Below are positions 1 to 9,919 of a stretch of DNA of 64,000 nt, piece by piece. Below the pieces are notes generated by a model that saw only the letters and a program-made list of their open reading frames with translations, ran no database searches and was not told the origin of the DNA. How positions within the stretch are numbered: position 1 is the stretch's first letter; each line of letters opens with the position of its first letter. Origin of the DNA: Aliihoeflea sp023389195 (GTDB taxonomy: Bacteria > Pseudomonadota > Alphaproteobacteria > Rhizobiales > Rhizobiaceae); assembly GCA_023389195.1 (NCBI GenBank), contig JAEWET010000008.1, forward strand, positions 34,363 to 98,362, given 5' to 3'. The translations under genes and the position numbers were made by a program.

Positions 1-900
1 GACCGCGTCGTCTGGACCTCCATGCCCGACGCCCAGACCGCGATCAACGCACTCGTCTCCGGCGAGATCGATTATCTCGAACAGGCGCAGATCGATCTCC
101 TGCCGATCCTCCAGGCGAGCCCCGACCTGACCGTCGAGGTGCGTGATCCGCTCGGCTTCCAGACCATGGGCCGGATGAACTTCAAGCACCCGCCCTTCGA
201 CGACGAGAAGATCCGCCAGGCCGCCATGATGGCGATCAGCCAGGAAAACGTGCTGGCGACGCTGGTCGGCAATCCGGAATACTATTCGCTTTGCGGCGCG
301 ATCTTCGGCTGCGGCACGCCGCTGGCCGACGAAACCGGCTCCGACACGCTGAAGAGCGGCGGCGACGCGGAAGCCGCTCGTGCGCTTCTGGAGGAAGCCG
401 GCTACGACAATACGCCTGTTGTCCTGATGCAGCCGACAGACGTCGTGACGCTCACCGCGCAGCCGGTCGTCGTCGCGCAGGCCCTGCGTGACGCCGGCTT
501 CAATGTCGACATGCAGGCGATGGACTGGCAGACGCTGGTCACCCGCCGCGCGAGCCAGTCGGCGCCGGCCGATGGCGGCTGGAACATCTTCTTCACCAAC
601 TGGTCGGTGCCGGAGATTTCCTCGCCGCTCATCAACCCGATGGTCAACGGACGCGGTGACGAAGCCTGGTTCGGCTGGCCGGAAGATCCGGCGCTGGAAG
701 AGCTGCGCGCCGAGTTCATCGCAGCCGATGGCGTCGAGGCGCAGACCGAAGTCGCACAGCGCATCCAGGCGCACGTCCTCGAAACGGTGAACTACGTGCC
801 GCTCGGCCAGTATCTGACCGTCCAGGCGCGCAGCAACAAAATGGTCGACATGATCCAGCAGCCGGTGCCGGTGTTCTGGCAGGTCGACAAGACCGAATAG
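1..900 (+). CDS. ABC transporter substrate-binding protein, family 5 (C-terminal part)
   Basis: The frame is open from the first base, so the gene starts left of the window; about 299 C-terminal residues are visible. The sequence resembles the end of periplasmic peptide-binding proteins of the DppA/OppA type (SBP_bac_5): a stretch on reconstituting a peptide ligand (IRQAAMMAISQENV), then the typical closing segment with VNYVPLGQY. It would capture the substrate and deliver it to the permeases encoded immediately downstream. The next gene starts 79 bases later, after a strong hairpin, an arrangement common where the binding protein is made in excess of the membrane parts. The substrate cannot be read from the sequence; the two M20 hydrolases in the operon suggest a peptide or N-acyl amino acid. 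Confidence 0.9.
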   Translation, partial: DRVVWTSMPDAQTAINALVSGEIDYLEQAQIDLLPILQASPDLTVEVRDPLGFQTMGRMNFKHPPFDDEKIRQAAMMAISQENVLATLVGNPEYYSLCGAIFGCGTPLADETGSDTLKSGGDAEAARALLEEAGYDNTPVVLMQPTDVVTLTAQPVVVAQALRDAGFNVDMQAMDWQTLVTRRASQSAPADGGWNIFFTNWSVPEISSPLINPMVNGRGDEAWFGWPEDPALEELRAEFIAADGVEAQTEVAQRIQAHVLETVNYVPLGQYLTVQARSNKMVDMIQQPVPVFWQVDKTE

Positions 901-918
901 CGGCCGCAAACCGCTTCG

Positions 919-945
919 GGCTCCCGGCGCACGCCGCCGGGGGCC
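919..945 (+). terminator. GC-rich hairpin between binding protein and permease
   Basis: An 11-bp stem (919-929 with 935-945, one G-T pair, 5-base loop) follows the binding-protein stop. It has only a weak T-rich tail, so it is more likely a partial terminator or mRNA-stabilising hairpin that sets the ratio of binding protein to permease than a full stop. Confidence 0.55.
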
Positions 946-979
946 TTCGCTTTCCAGCTTCCGAAGGATCATTGAGCCC

Positions 980-1921
980 ATGCTCGGCTATGTCATCCGA
1001 CGCATCCTTGCCGTCATCCCGGTGATGGCGATCGTCGCGATCTTCGTCTTCCTGCTTTTGCGCCTGACGCCGGGCGACCCCGCCGCCATCATCGCCGGCG
1101 ACTCCGCGACTCCCGCCCAACTCGAACGTATTCGCGAGTCCCTCGGGCTCGCCGAACCGCTTCACATCCAGTTCGTCACCTGGATCGGGCAGCTCGCGCA
1201 GGGCGACCTCGGCACCTCGATCATCTCGAACCAGCCGGTCACGCGCCTCATCGGCCAGCGCATCTGGCCGACGCTGCAGATCGGCACGCTGACGATCCTC
1301 CTCTCGGTCCTGATCGCCGTCCCGCTCGGCGTCCTCGCCGCATGGCGGCACCGGACCTGGATCGACTATGCCGTCATGACCTTTTCGGTTCTGGGCTTTT
1401 CCATCCCCGTCTTCGTCATCGGCTATCTCTTCATCAAGCTCTTCGCGATCGATCTGCGCTGGCTGCCGGTCCAGGGCTACACCTCGCCATCCGAAAGCGT
1501 GCAGGGCTTCCTCTCACGCGCAGTCCTGCCCTGCCTGACGCTCGCCACCATCTATGTCGCGCTGATCGCCCGCATGACCCGCGCCAGCCTGCTCGAAGTG
1601 CTCGGCGAAGATTATGTCCGCACCGCCCGCGCCAAAGGCGTCAAGGAACACATCGTCCTCTTCCGCCATGCGCTGCGCAACGCCGCCGTTCCGATCATGA
1701 CCATCATCGGAACCGGCTTCGCACTCCTGATCTCCGGCGTCGTGGTGACGGAAAGCGTCTTCAACATCCCAGGCATCGGCCGCCTCACCGTCGACGCGAT
1801 CCTCGCCCGTGACTACCCCGTCATCCAGGCGATGATCCTGCTGACCAGCGCGATCTACGTCTTCGTCAACCTCCTGATCGACCTCTCCTACACGCTCTTC
1901 GACCCGAGGATTCGTTACTGA
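980..1921 (+). CDS. ABC transporter permease, DppB-like
   Basis: A 313-residue inner-membrane permease of the peptide/nickel importer family. Residues 9-29 form the first membrane helix, followed by the conserved LTPGDPA segment; about five further hydrophobic helices follow. The cytoplasmic coupling (EAA) loop lies near residues 205-235 (EDYVRTARAKG), where it would dock on the ATPase. An AAGGATC site precedes the ATG. The stop overlaps the next start by one base (TGATG), so the two permeases are translationally coupled. It forms the translocation pore with the DppC-like protein. Confidence 0.92.
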   Translation: MLGYVIRRILAVIPVMAIVAIFVFLLLRLTPGDPAAIIAGDSATPAQLERIRESLGLAEPLHIQFVTWIGQLAQGDLGTSIISNQPVTRLIGQRIWPTLQIGTLTILLSVLIAVPLGVLAAWRHRTWIDYAVMTFSVLGFSIPVFVIGYLFIKLFAIDLRWLPVQGYTSPSESVQGFLSRAVLPCLTLATIYVALIARMTRASLLEVLGEDYVRTARAKGVKEHIVLFRHALRNAAVPIMTIIGTGFALLISGVVVTESVFNIPGIGRLTVDAILARDYPVIQAMILLTSAIYVFVNLLIDLSYTLFDPRIRY

Positions 1922-2805
1922 TGGCCGCTCAACCGCAACCGACCTCCGCAATGCAGGTCGTGCTCGGCGCGATCCAGCTTCCGGGCAACTGGCGGCTGGG
2001 CTTCGGCCCGATCCTCGCTGCCATCGTGCTCGCCCTGATCGTGATCGCCACCGCGTCGGCCTATCTCTACGTGCCGCACAATCCGATGAGCATGGACGCG
2101 CTGCAGCGCCTCAAGGGCCCGAGCGAAACCTACTGGCTCGGCACCGATCCCTATGGCCGCGACCTTTTCTCGCGCGTCATGGTCGGCGGTCAGGTTTCGC
2201 TTCTGATCGGCATCGGCGCGGCCATCGTGTCGGTCTTCATCGGCCTGCTGATCGGCCTCGTCTCCGGCTTCTTTCGCCTCGCCGACGCCGTCATCATGCG
2301 CGTCATGGACGCGCTGATGGCGATCCCGTCGATCCTGCTCGCCATCGCGCTCGTCGCGCTCAACGGACCGAGCATCTGGTCGGTGATCTTCGCGATCACA
2401 TTGCCCGAAATCCCGCGCGTCGTGCGGCTGGTGCGCTCCGTCGTCCTGTCGGCGCGCGAGGAGCCCTATGTCGAGGCCGCGATTGCGCTCGGCTCGTCCA
2501 TGCCGAAGATCTTGTGGAAGCATCTGATGCCGAACACGCTCGCGCCGCTGATCGTGCAGGGCACCTATATCTGCGCCTCGGCGATCCTCACCGAAGCGAT
2601 CCTCTCCTTCCTCGGCGCCGGCGTTTCGACCGAGATCCCGACCTGGGGCAACATCATGGCCGAGGGCCGCCTGTTCTTCCAGATCAAGCCGGAGCTGATC
2701 TTCTGGCCGGGCCTGATGCTGTCGCTGTGCATCCTGTCCATCAACCTTCTCGGCGACACCGCGCGCGATCTTCTCGATCCGCGCCTCAAAAAGCGGGAGG
2801 CGTAA
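1921..2805 (+). CDS. ABC transporter permease, DppC-like
   Basis: A 294-residue second permease of the peptide importer. It has the N-terminal cytosolic extension and first helix typical of DppC/OppC (helix near residues 28-50), the LGTDPYGRD motif before the core, and an EAA loop near residues 177-205 (EEPYVEAAIALGSSMPK). The C-terminus ends in DLLDPRLK, usual for the family. It starts on the stop codon of the DppB-like gene and ends three bases before the ATPase gene, so the three are one transcription unit. Confidence 0.92.
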   Translation: MAAQPQPTSAMQVVLGAIQLPGNWRLGFGPILAAIVLALIVIATASAYLYVPHNPMSMDALQRLKGPSETYWLGTDPYGRDLFSRVMVGGQVSLLIGIGAAIVSVFIGLLIGLVSGFFRLADAVIMRVMDALMAIPSILLAIALVALNGPSIWSVIFAITLPEIPRVVRLVRSVVLSAREEPYVEAAIALGSSMPKILWKHLMPNTLAPLIVQGTYICASAILTEAILSFLGAGVSTEIPTWGNIMAEGRLFFQIKPELIFWPGLMLSLCILSINLLGDTARDLLDPRLKKREA

Positions 2806-2808
2806 CCC

Positions 2809-4482
<1,674 letters not shown>

Positions 4483-4511
4483 CCGCCGCCCCAGCATAAA
4501 AGGAGACCGAC

Positions 4512-5672
4512 ATGCCGACATTGCCGCGGATAGCCGAATACGCCGACGAACTCACCGCCATCCGGCGCGACTTCCATGCCAATCCCGAGATCGGCTTCGA
4601 GGAGACGCGCACCGCGGGCATCGTCGCCGAAAAGCTGAAATCCTGGGGCATCGAGGTGCATACAGGGCTCGGCAAGACTGGCGTCGTCGGCGTGCTTCAG
4701 GGCAAGGGCGGCAGCGAGCGGGCGGTCGGCCTTCGCGCCGACATGGACGCGCTGCCGATGGACGAAGAGACCAATCTCCCCTGGCGTTCGACATCGCCGG
4801 GCAAGTTCCATGGCTGCGGCCATGACGGCCACACGACCATGCTGCTCGGCGCCGCGCGCTACCTTGCCGAAACGCGCGACTTTTCCGGCAAGGCCGTCTT
4901 CATCTTCCAGCCGGCCGAGGAAGGCCTCGGCGGCGCCCGCGCCATGCTTGCCGACGGGCTCTTCGACAAGTTTCCGTGCGACGAAATCTACGGCATGCAC
5001 AACAATCCGATGGCCGCCCCCAACAAGGTCGGCGTCAAGCCCGGACCGGCCATGGCCGGCTCCACCTTCTTCGATATCCACGTCAAGGGCGTCGGCAGCC
5101 ACGGCGCGATGCCGCACCACTCGAAGGACCCGATCGTCGCGGTCACGTCGCTCGTGCAGTCGCTGCAGTCGATCGTCAGCCGCAACGTGCCCGCGGTGAA
5201 GCCGGCCGTCCTGTCGGTGACGCAGATCCATTCCGGCTCGGCCTACAATGTCGTGCCCGACAAGGCCGTCATCTGCGGCACGATCCGCTATTTCGACGAT
5301 GAGGTGAAAGAGCTGATCCACGCCCGCATCCGCGACATGTGCGAGGGCTATTCGAAGATGTTCGGCATCGAGGTCGAACCGGATCTGCGTGAAATCTTCA
5401 CCGTCCTCATGAACGACGACAAGCTCTCCGACGCCTATCTCGACGCCGCGTCCGATATCGTCGGCGTCGACAACATCACCAATGAGAACGAACTGGTGAT
5501 GGGCTCGGAAGACTTCGCCGACATGCTCAAGGCCGTCCCCGGCGCCTATTGCACGATCGGCCATGGCGGCGACGTCCCCGTCCACAATCCCGGCTTCGTC
5601 TTCGACGACGCGATCCTGCCCGTCGGCGCCAGCGTCATGGCCCGCATCATCGAAAAGCGCCTGCCGCTTTAA
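4512..5672 (+). CDS. M20 family amidohydrolase (hippurate hydrolase / aminoacylase type)
   Basis: A 386-residue cytoplasmic zinc amidohydrolase of the M20D group (HipO, AbgB, IAA-amino-acid hydrolase relatives). Visible metal and catalytic motifs are GCGHDGH near residues 101-107, PAEEG near 134-138 and GMHNNP near 160; a dimerisation-domain motif VGSHGAMPHHSKDP follows near 195. AAGGAG precedes the ATG. It lies 29 bases after the ATPase gene in the same operon, so the imported compound is probably an N-acyl amino acid or related amide, cleaved here. The exact substrate is not decidable from sequence. Confidence 0.88.
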   Translation: MPTLPRIAEYADELTAIRRDFHANPEIGFEETRTAGIVAEKLKSWGIEVHTGLGKTGVVGVLQGKGGSERAVGLRADMDALPMDEETNLPWRSTSPGKFHGCGHDGHTTMLLGAARYLAETRDFSGKAVFIFQPAEEGLGGARAMLADGLFDKFPCDEIYGMHNNPMAAPNKVGVKPGPAMAGSTFFDIHVKGVGSHGAMPHHSKDPIVAVTSLVQSLQSIVSRNVPAVKPAVLSVTQIHSGSAYNVVPDKAVICGTIRYFDDEVKELIHARIRDMCEGYSKMFGIEVEPDLREIFTVLMNDDKLSDAYLDAASDIVGVDNITNENELVMGSEDFADMLKAVPGAYCTIGHGGDVPVHNPGFVFDDAILPVGASVMARIIEKRLPL

Positions 5673-5677
5673 CGGCC

Positions 5678-5822
5678 GGACCCCCACCCTGTATCCCTCC
5701 CCACAAGGGGGAGGGAGGACATCCACGTCGCGCTTTCGCGTCAGCCAGGCTCGAAATCGAAATGGTCGCTCGGCGTGCAAGTCTCCCTCCCCCTTGTGGG
5801 GAGGGATAAAGGGTGGGGGTCC
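5678..5822. repeat. Inverted-repeat intergenic element (two 40-base arms)
   Basis: Arms at 5678-5717 and 5783-5822 are inverted copies that match at 39 of 40 positions (only 5691 differs), with about 65 bases between. Each arm also contains its own palindrome (CCCTCCCC, 5-base loop, GGGGAGGG). It separates two M20 genes of one operon. I recall similar GC-rich mosaics as dispersed intergenic elements in rhizobial genomes, but this was not checked. As RNA it would fold into a very stable stem and could act as an mRNA-processing or attenuating element. No other copy was seen in this window. Confidence 0.8.
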
Positions 5823-5861
5823 CCTTCAGAAAAATCCACCGATCCAGCCCAAGGTGACCCC

Positions 5862-6992
5862 ATGAACCTCAACGCCCTGCCCTTCGACGCCGACGCCATC
5901 CTCAACGGCCTCAAGCCCTGGATCGAGTGCGAAAGCCCGACCTTTGATGCGGCCGCGGTCGACCGGATGATGGACGTTGCCAGCTACGACCTCGCCGCTG
6001 CCGGCGCAGAGATCGAGCGCATCCCCGGCCGCATGGGCTTCGGCGGCTCGGTGCGCGCGCGCTTTCCGCACAAGGATTTTGGCAAGCCCGGCATCCTTAT
6101 TTCCGGCCATCTCGACACCGTCCACCCGGTCGGCACGCTCGAAAAGCTTCCCTTCCGCCGCGAAGGCAACAAAGCCTACGGCCCCGGCATCCAGGACATG
6201 AAGGGCGGCAATTTCGTCGCCGTCGAGGCGATCCGCCAACTGGCGCTCGCCGCCATCGACTGCCCGCTGCCCGTCACCGTTCTGTTCACGCCCGACGAGG
6301 AAGTCGGCACGCCGTCGACCCGCGAGCTGATCGAGATGGAGGCGCGCAAGAACAAATACGTGCTCGTGCCCGAACCCGCCCGTCCCGACGGCGGCGCGGT
6401 CACCGGCCGCTACGCCATCGCGCGCTTCAATCTGAAGACGGAGGGCCGCCCAAGCCACGCCGGCTGGGCGCTCGGCGAAGGCCGCTCGGCCATCGCCCTG
6501 ATGGCAAAGAAGCTGCTCCAGGTCGAAAAGATGACCACCGACGACTGCACCTTCTCCGTCGGCGTCATCCGTGCCGGCCAGTGGGTCAATTGCGTCTCGT
6601 CCGAATGCCATGCCGAGGCGCTCTCCATGGCCAAGCGCCAGGACGATCTCGATCGCGGCGTCGAGGCAATGCTTGCCATGGCGACCGAGGAGAACGACGT
6701 CCGCTTCGAGGTCACCCGCGGCGTCACCCGTCCCGTCTGGGAACCGGACGCCGGCACGATGGCGCTCTACGAGGTCGGCCGCCAGGTCGCCGCCGACATC
6801 GGCTTCGACCTGACCCACGCGAGTGCCGGCGGCGGTTCGGACGGCAATTTCACCGGCGCGCTCGGCATCCCGACGCTCGATTCCATCGGCGTTCGCGGCG
6901 CGGGTCTTCACACGCTCAACGAACACATCGAGGTCGACAGCCTCGCCGAACGCGCCCGCCTGATGGCGGGTCTCCTGATGCGGCTGAAATAG
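5862..6992 (+). CDS. M20 family metallopeptidase (glutamate carboxypeptidase / ArgE-DapE type)
   Basis: A 376-residue zinc peptidase of the M20A group, like carboxypeptidase G2. Motifs: GHLDTVHP (first metal His and catalytic Asp), GPGIQDMKGG (bridging Asp), PDEEVGT (catalytic Glu pair), LVPEPA (metal Glu) and, near the C-terminus, LHTLNEHI (last metal His). The frame extends upstream to 5775 through the repeat element, but the family-like N-terminus MNLNALPFDADAI begins at the ATG at 5862, which is taken as start. Together with the preceding amidohydrolase it suggests stepwise degradation of an imported acylated peptide or glutamyl compound. Confidence 0.88.
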   Translation: MNLNALPFDADAILNGLKPWIECESPTFDAAAVDRMMDVASYDLAAAGAEIERIPGRMGFGGSVRARFPHKDFGKPGILISGHLDTVHPVGTLEKLPFRREGNKAYGPGIQDMKGGNFVAVEAIRQLALAAIDCPLPVTVLFTPDEEVGTPSTRELIEMEARKNKYVLVPEPARPDGGAVTGRYAIARFNLKTEGRPSHAGWALGEGRSAIALMAKKLLQVEKMTTDDCTFSVGVIRAGQWVNCVSSECHAEALSMAKRQDDLDRGVEAMLAMATEENDVRFEVTRGVTRPVWEPDAGTMALYEVGRQVAADIGFDLTHASAGGGSDGNFTGALGIPTLDSIGVRGAGLHTLNEHIEVDSLAERARLMAGLLMRLK

Positions 6993-7024
6993 CGTCGCGA
7001 AAAGGGCCGCCATTCGCCAGGGCG

Positions 7025-7411
7025 TCAGTGCTTGAGTTCGTCCACCTTCAGACGGCGTCCCTTGCGGTCGAAGAAGTGCCCTTCGTTGAGAACGCGCCGG
7101 TCTTCGCGCAACCGGTCCTCCAGATCGCGCAATTCGCTCCGCGCGATGTCGTTCGGCACCGGCCCGTTGAAGAACGCGCTGACGGGAAAGAAGGCGGCGC
7201 CATTCCAGGCGGCGCCTGAACCGGAAAGCAATTCGCGCAGTTCCACCCAGCGCGTTTCGTCGCCGATGACGTTCATGTAGGTCGAACGCAGAAGGTCGAT
7301 GCGCGTTTCCGCTATGTCGACGAGAACGACCATCACCGTGAAGTCGCCGCGCCGTTCGTACTCGCCGGCGAGCCAGGCGTCGAAGCGGCTGTGACGCTCA
7401 GAAGTCGACAA
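7025..7411 (-). CDS. Hypothetical protein downstream of selB/tRNA-Sec
   Basis: A protein of about 128 residues that I do not recognise. The frame is open further upstream, but that part overlaps the previous gene and is arginine/serine-rich shadow. A TTG at 7411 preceded by CCGGAGACG gives a sensible N-terminus (MSTSERHSRFDAWLAG) and overlaps the upstream stop by 14 bases, a spacing typical of coupled genes. The chain is mostly charged, ending in a lysine/arginine-rich tail (RKGRRLKVDELKH), with no membrane segment. It is last in the selenocysteine operon and convergent with the M20 gene. Confidence 0.6.
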   Translation of the reverse strand: MSTSERHSRFDAWLAGEYERRGDFTVMVVLVDIAETRIDLLRSTYMNVIGDETRWVELRELLSGSGAAWNGAAFFPVSAFFNGPVPNDIARSELRDLEDRLREDRRVLNEGHFFDRKGRRLKVDELKH

Positions 7412-7868
7412 GCTGCGTCTCCGGCATGTAGTGCTCGAACAGGACCCAGAAAGGCTTTCCACGCGCTTCAGCGTACCACGCCTCGAATTCGGCCAGCGCC
7501 GCCCCGACATCCGGCGCCGGCGTGTCCGGTTCGGCGGACGCCTCGTCCTCGCGGGTCGCATGGAACGCGGCAAGAGCGACCGCGCCGTAACGTTCCAGAA
7601 CCTCGTCCCGCGCCTCGCTTTCCTCTCTCCAGCCGAGCCGGTTGCGCAATGCCGCGACGGCGGCCGCGACTGCGATCGCGCGGTCGTCGACCTGCGCCAC
7701 CGTGTCGAACAGCGAGCGCATGATGTTCATCCGCCGATGCGCGAAAGCGCGTGCTTCGGCAAGCGAAGCGACACGCGCATTCATCGTGCGCCGGAACTCC
7801 GCCTCCTCGTCTTCGCAGGCCTTGGCCGCGTGTTCGAGTTCGTCGAGAAGCGTCTGGCTGGCCGTCAT
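7398..7868 (-). CDS. Hypothetical protein, starts on the selB stop codon
   Basis: A 156-residue acidic, helix-rich protein without a recognised domain. The first ~60 residues have heptad-like Leu/Ala spacing and may form a coiled coil; the end (FWVLFEHYMPETQLVDF) is hydrophobic-aromatic. Its ATG (7868-7866) overlaps the TGA that closes the long selB frame (7867-7865) as ATGA, so it appears coupled to selB even though the tRNA-Sec gene lies inside the same stretch. No function is proposed beyond association with the selenocysteine operon. Confidence 0.65.
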   Translation of the reverse strand: MTASQTLLDELEHAAKACEDEEAEFRRTMNARVASLAEARAFAHRRMNIMRSLFDTVAQVDDRAIAVAAAVAALRNRLGWREESEARDEVLERYGAVALAAFHATREDEASAEPDTPAPDVGAALAEFEAWYAEARGKPFWVLFEHYMPETQLVDF

Positions 7869-9919
7869 GAAATCTTCCGGGAAACTGGCGGAGGAGAGTG
7901 GGAGTCGAACCCACCAGGGACCGTCTCACGGCCCCACCCGGATTTGAAGTCCGGACGCCCCACCGGGGACGATTCTCTTCCTTTGTCACTTGCATCGGGC
8001 GCGGGACCGAACAGGTCGAGCCGATGCGGATTCAGGCGGCGCAGGTCACCGCGCCGCAGCGTGAGACCGTGCCGGTCGAAAAACTCCAGAATCTCAATAG
8101 ACACCTTGCGCCCGTTTTCCAACCGGTCGCGCAGGTCGGCGGCGACAAACTCGCCCTTGGGCTTGCCGGCGGCGACATCCTGAAGGATCGCGACGATCTG
8201 CGAAACGACACTTCGCGCAAAGAAGCTGTCATGGGCGATTTCGTGCACGCGTCCCATTCGGCTCGCGCGCTTCAGGAGTTGGCGCATGTCGGCCTCGGAA
8301 ACCGCGAACATATTGGCAAGATCGCGCGTCCGCGGCGGCCGGAAGCGCTGTTCGCCGGTGAGAAGCGGCTCGATCCGCGCCCAAAGCGCCTCGTCCGCCT
8401 CCGACAGCCGCGCGATGTGGCTCGCCCGGCGCACCCAGGCGCCGTCGAGCGAAATCTCGCCTCTGCGCTGCAGGCTCTGCAGCACCATCCGAAACATGGG
8501 CGCCGGCAGGCGCGCCTCGCCCATCATGCGCAATCGCTCCAGGCCGATGCCCGGATGATCGGGATTTTCCGCATGATAGGCATCGAGATCGGCGAGCAAC
8601 CGATCGCGTATGCGAAGCCACCGCGCCGGCGTCATCACCATCGTGCCGACGTCCGGCGGAATGCGGATCAGATCGCCCGCAAGCCTGGCCACTCCGTCGC
8701 CGCCGATCGCCCGGTCCCGCGCGAACCCGTCGAGATCAACGAAAAAGGGTGGCGTGTCGAGAAGCGCGCGCAGCGATGCGTCGTGTTCGGCCGGCAGGAG
8801 CGCGGCAAGCTGCGCCTGGCGCTCCGGCGAACGCCGCCGCCGTGCAGGCGCGCGCAAATCGAGAAAACGCCCACCGCCGATCGTGCGCCGGGCGGACGTG
8901 TCGCGAACGACGAAGCGGTCACCCACCGCCGCCGAAATCGGGCGGTCCAGCACAAGCTGGACGATCGCCTGACCTCCGGGCGCGATCGGTGCATCCTGCA
9001 GGAGCACGATGCGCGCAGGCACCTCGCAGGAGGCATGGTGCAGATGGACCGGGAACCACTGGCCGATCGGTTTCGCCTCGCCTGCAAGGACATTCAGTTC
9101 GGCGTCGATCCGCGCCGTCGGCGCATGCAGGCCCGGATCGACGACCATGTCGCCCCGCGCGACCGCATCGCGGCCGATCCCTTCGCCGGCCAGATTGAGC
9201 GCGCAGCGGTCGCCCGCCCGGCCGCGCTCGGCCTTCTCGTTCTGCGCGTGGATCGAGCGCACACGTGCCTGAAGTCCGCGCGGACTGACGACGATCTGAT
9301 CCCCGACGCCGATCTCGCCGGAAAGGACCGTCCCGGTCACCACCGTACCAGCGCCCTGGATGGTGAAGGCCCGGTCGACCGCCAGCCGGAAGCGGCCGTC
9401 TGCATTGCGCCGTCCGATGGCGAGCGCCGCCTCGGCCAGCCTTGCCTCGAGCTCGGCGACCCCCAGCCCCGTCGCGCTCGAAACCGCCAGCACGTGCGCG
9501 CCCTCGAGCGAACTTCCCGCGAGCAGCGTCTCGATTTCGATCTCGACGGCGAGCAGCCGGTCCTCGCCGGCCAGGTCCGCCTTGGTGATCGCGACGATGC
9601 CGCGCCAGACGCCGAGCAAATCCAGGATCGCCAGATGCTCGCGGGTCTGCGGCATCACGCCGTCATCGGCCGCGACCACCAGAAGCGCGAAATCGATGCC
9701 GCCGGCGCCCGCCAGCATGGTGTGAATGAAGCGCTCATGGCCCGGCACGTCGATGAAACCGATGCGCGCGCCGTTCGCCAGCGTGCGGTAGGCGAAGCCG
9801 AGGTCGATCGAGATGCCCCGCGCCTTCTCCTCCTTCAGCCGGTCGGTCTCGACACCGGTCAGCGCACGCACGAGCGACGTCTTGCCGTGGTCGATATGGC
9901 CCGCCGTGCCGACGATCAA
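7865..9919 (-). CDS. selB: Selenocysteine-specific translation elongation factor SelB
   Basis: A GTPase that brings Sec-tRNA(Sec) to UGA codons followed by a SECIS hairpin. The N-terminus shows the G1 motif AGHIDHGKTSLVRALTG, G3 DVPGHERFIHTM and G4 TKAD, then EF-Tu-like barrels; the C-terminal part is the winged-helix RNA-binding region, ending with the conserved-looking FFDRHGLTLRRGDLRRLN and RLDLFG. The start is TTG at 9919 after GGAGG, overlapping the preceding stop (TTGA). After LFG (about 8006) there is no stop: the frame continues 46 residues through tRNA-Sec and ends at TGA 7867-7865. The protein would be 684 residues with this tail; the natural SelB end may be nearer residue 638. Confidence 0.93.
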   Translation of the reverse strand: MIVGTAGHIDHGKTSLVRALTGVETDRLKEEKARGISIDLGFAYRTLANGARIGFIDVPGHERFIHTMLAGAGGIDFALLVVAADDGVMPQTREHLAILDLLGVWRGIVAITKADLAGEDRLLAVEIEIETLLAGSSLEGAHVLAVSSATGLGVAELEARLAEAALAIGRRNADGRFRLAVDRAFTIQGAGTVVTGTVLSGEIGVGDQIVVSPRGLQARVRSIHAQNEKAERGRAGDRCALNLAGEGIGRDAVARGDMVVDPGLHAPTARIDAELNVLAGEAKPIGQWFPVHLHHASCEVPARIVLLQDAPIAPGGQAIVQLVLDRPISAAVGDRFVVRDTSARRTIGGGRFLDLRAPARRRRSPERQAQLAALLPAEHDASLRALLDTPPFFVDLDGFARDRAIGGDGVARLAGDLIRIPPDVGTMVMTPARWLRIRDRLLADLDAYHAENPDHPGIGLERLRMMGEARLPAPMFRMVLQSLQRRGEISLDGAWVRRASHIARLSEADEALWARIEPLLTGEQRFRPPRTRDLANMFAVSEADMRQLLKRASRMGRVHEIAHDSFFARSVVSQIVAILQDVAAGKPKGEFVAADLRDRLENGRKVSIEILEFFDRHGLTLRRGDLRRLNPHRLDLFGPAPDASDKGRESSPVGRPDFKSGWGRETVPGGFDSHSPPPVSRKIS
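7886..7981 (-). tRNA. selC: tRNA-Sec (anticodon TCA)
   Basis: A 96-base selenocysteine tRNA including encoded CCA (7888-7886). It shows the Sec-specific features: an 8-bp acceptor stem starting GGAAGAGA, a 5-bp T stem (GTGGG/CCCAC) with loop TTCGACT, a long variable arm (GGCCGTGAGACGGTCC), and anticodon loop CTTCAAA between CCGGA and TCCGG. The fourth acceptor pair is an A-C mismatch. SelA converts its seryl form to selenocysteyl-tRNA. The gene lies entirely within the open frame that extends selB. Confidence 0.95.
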
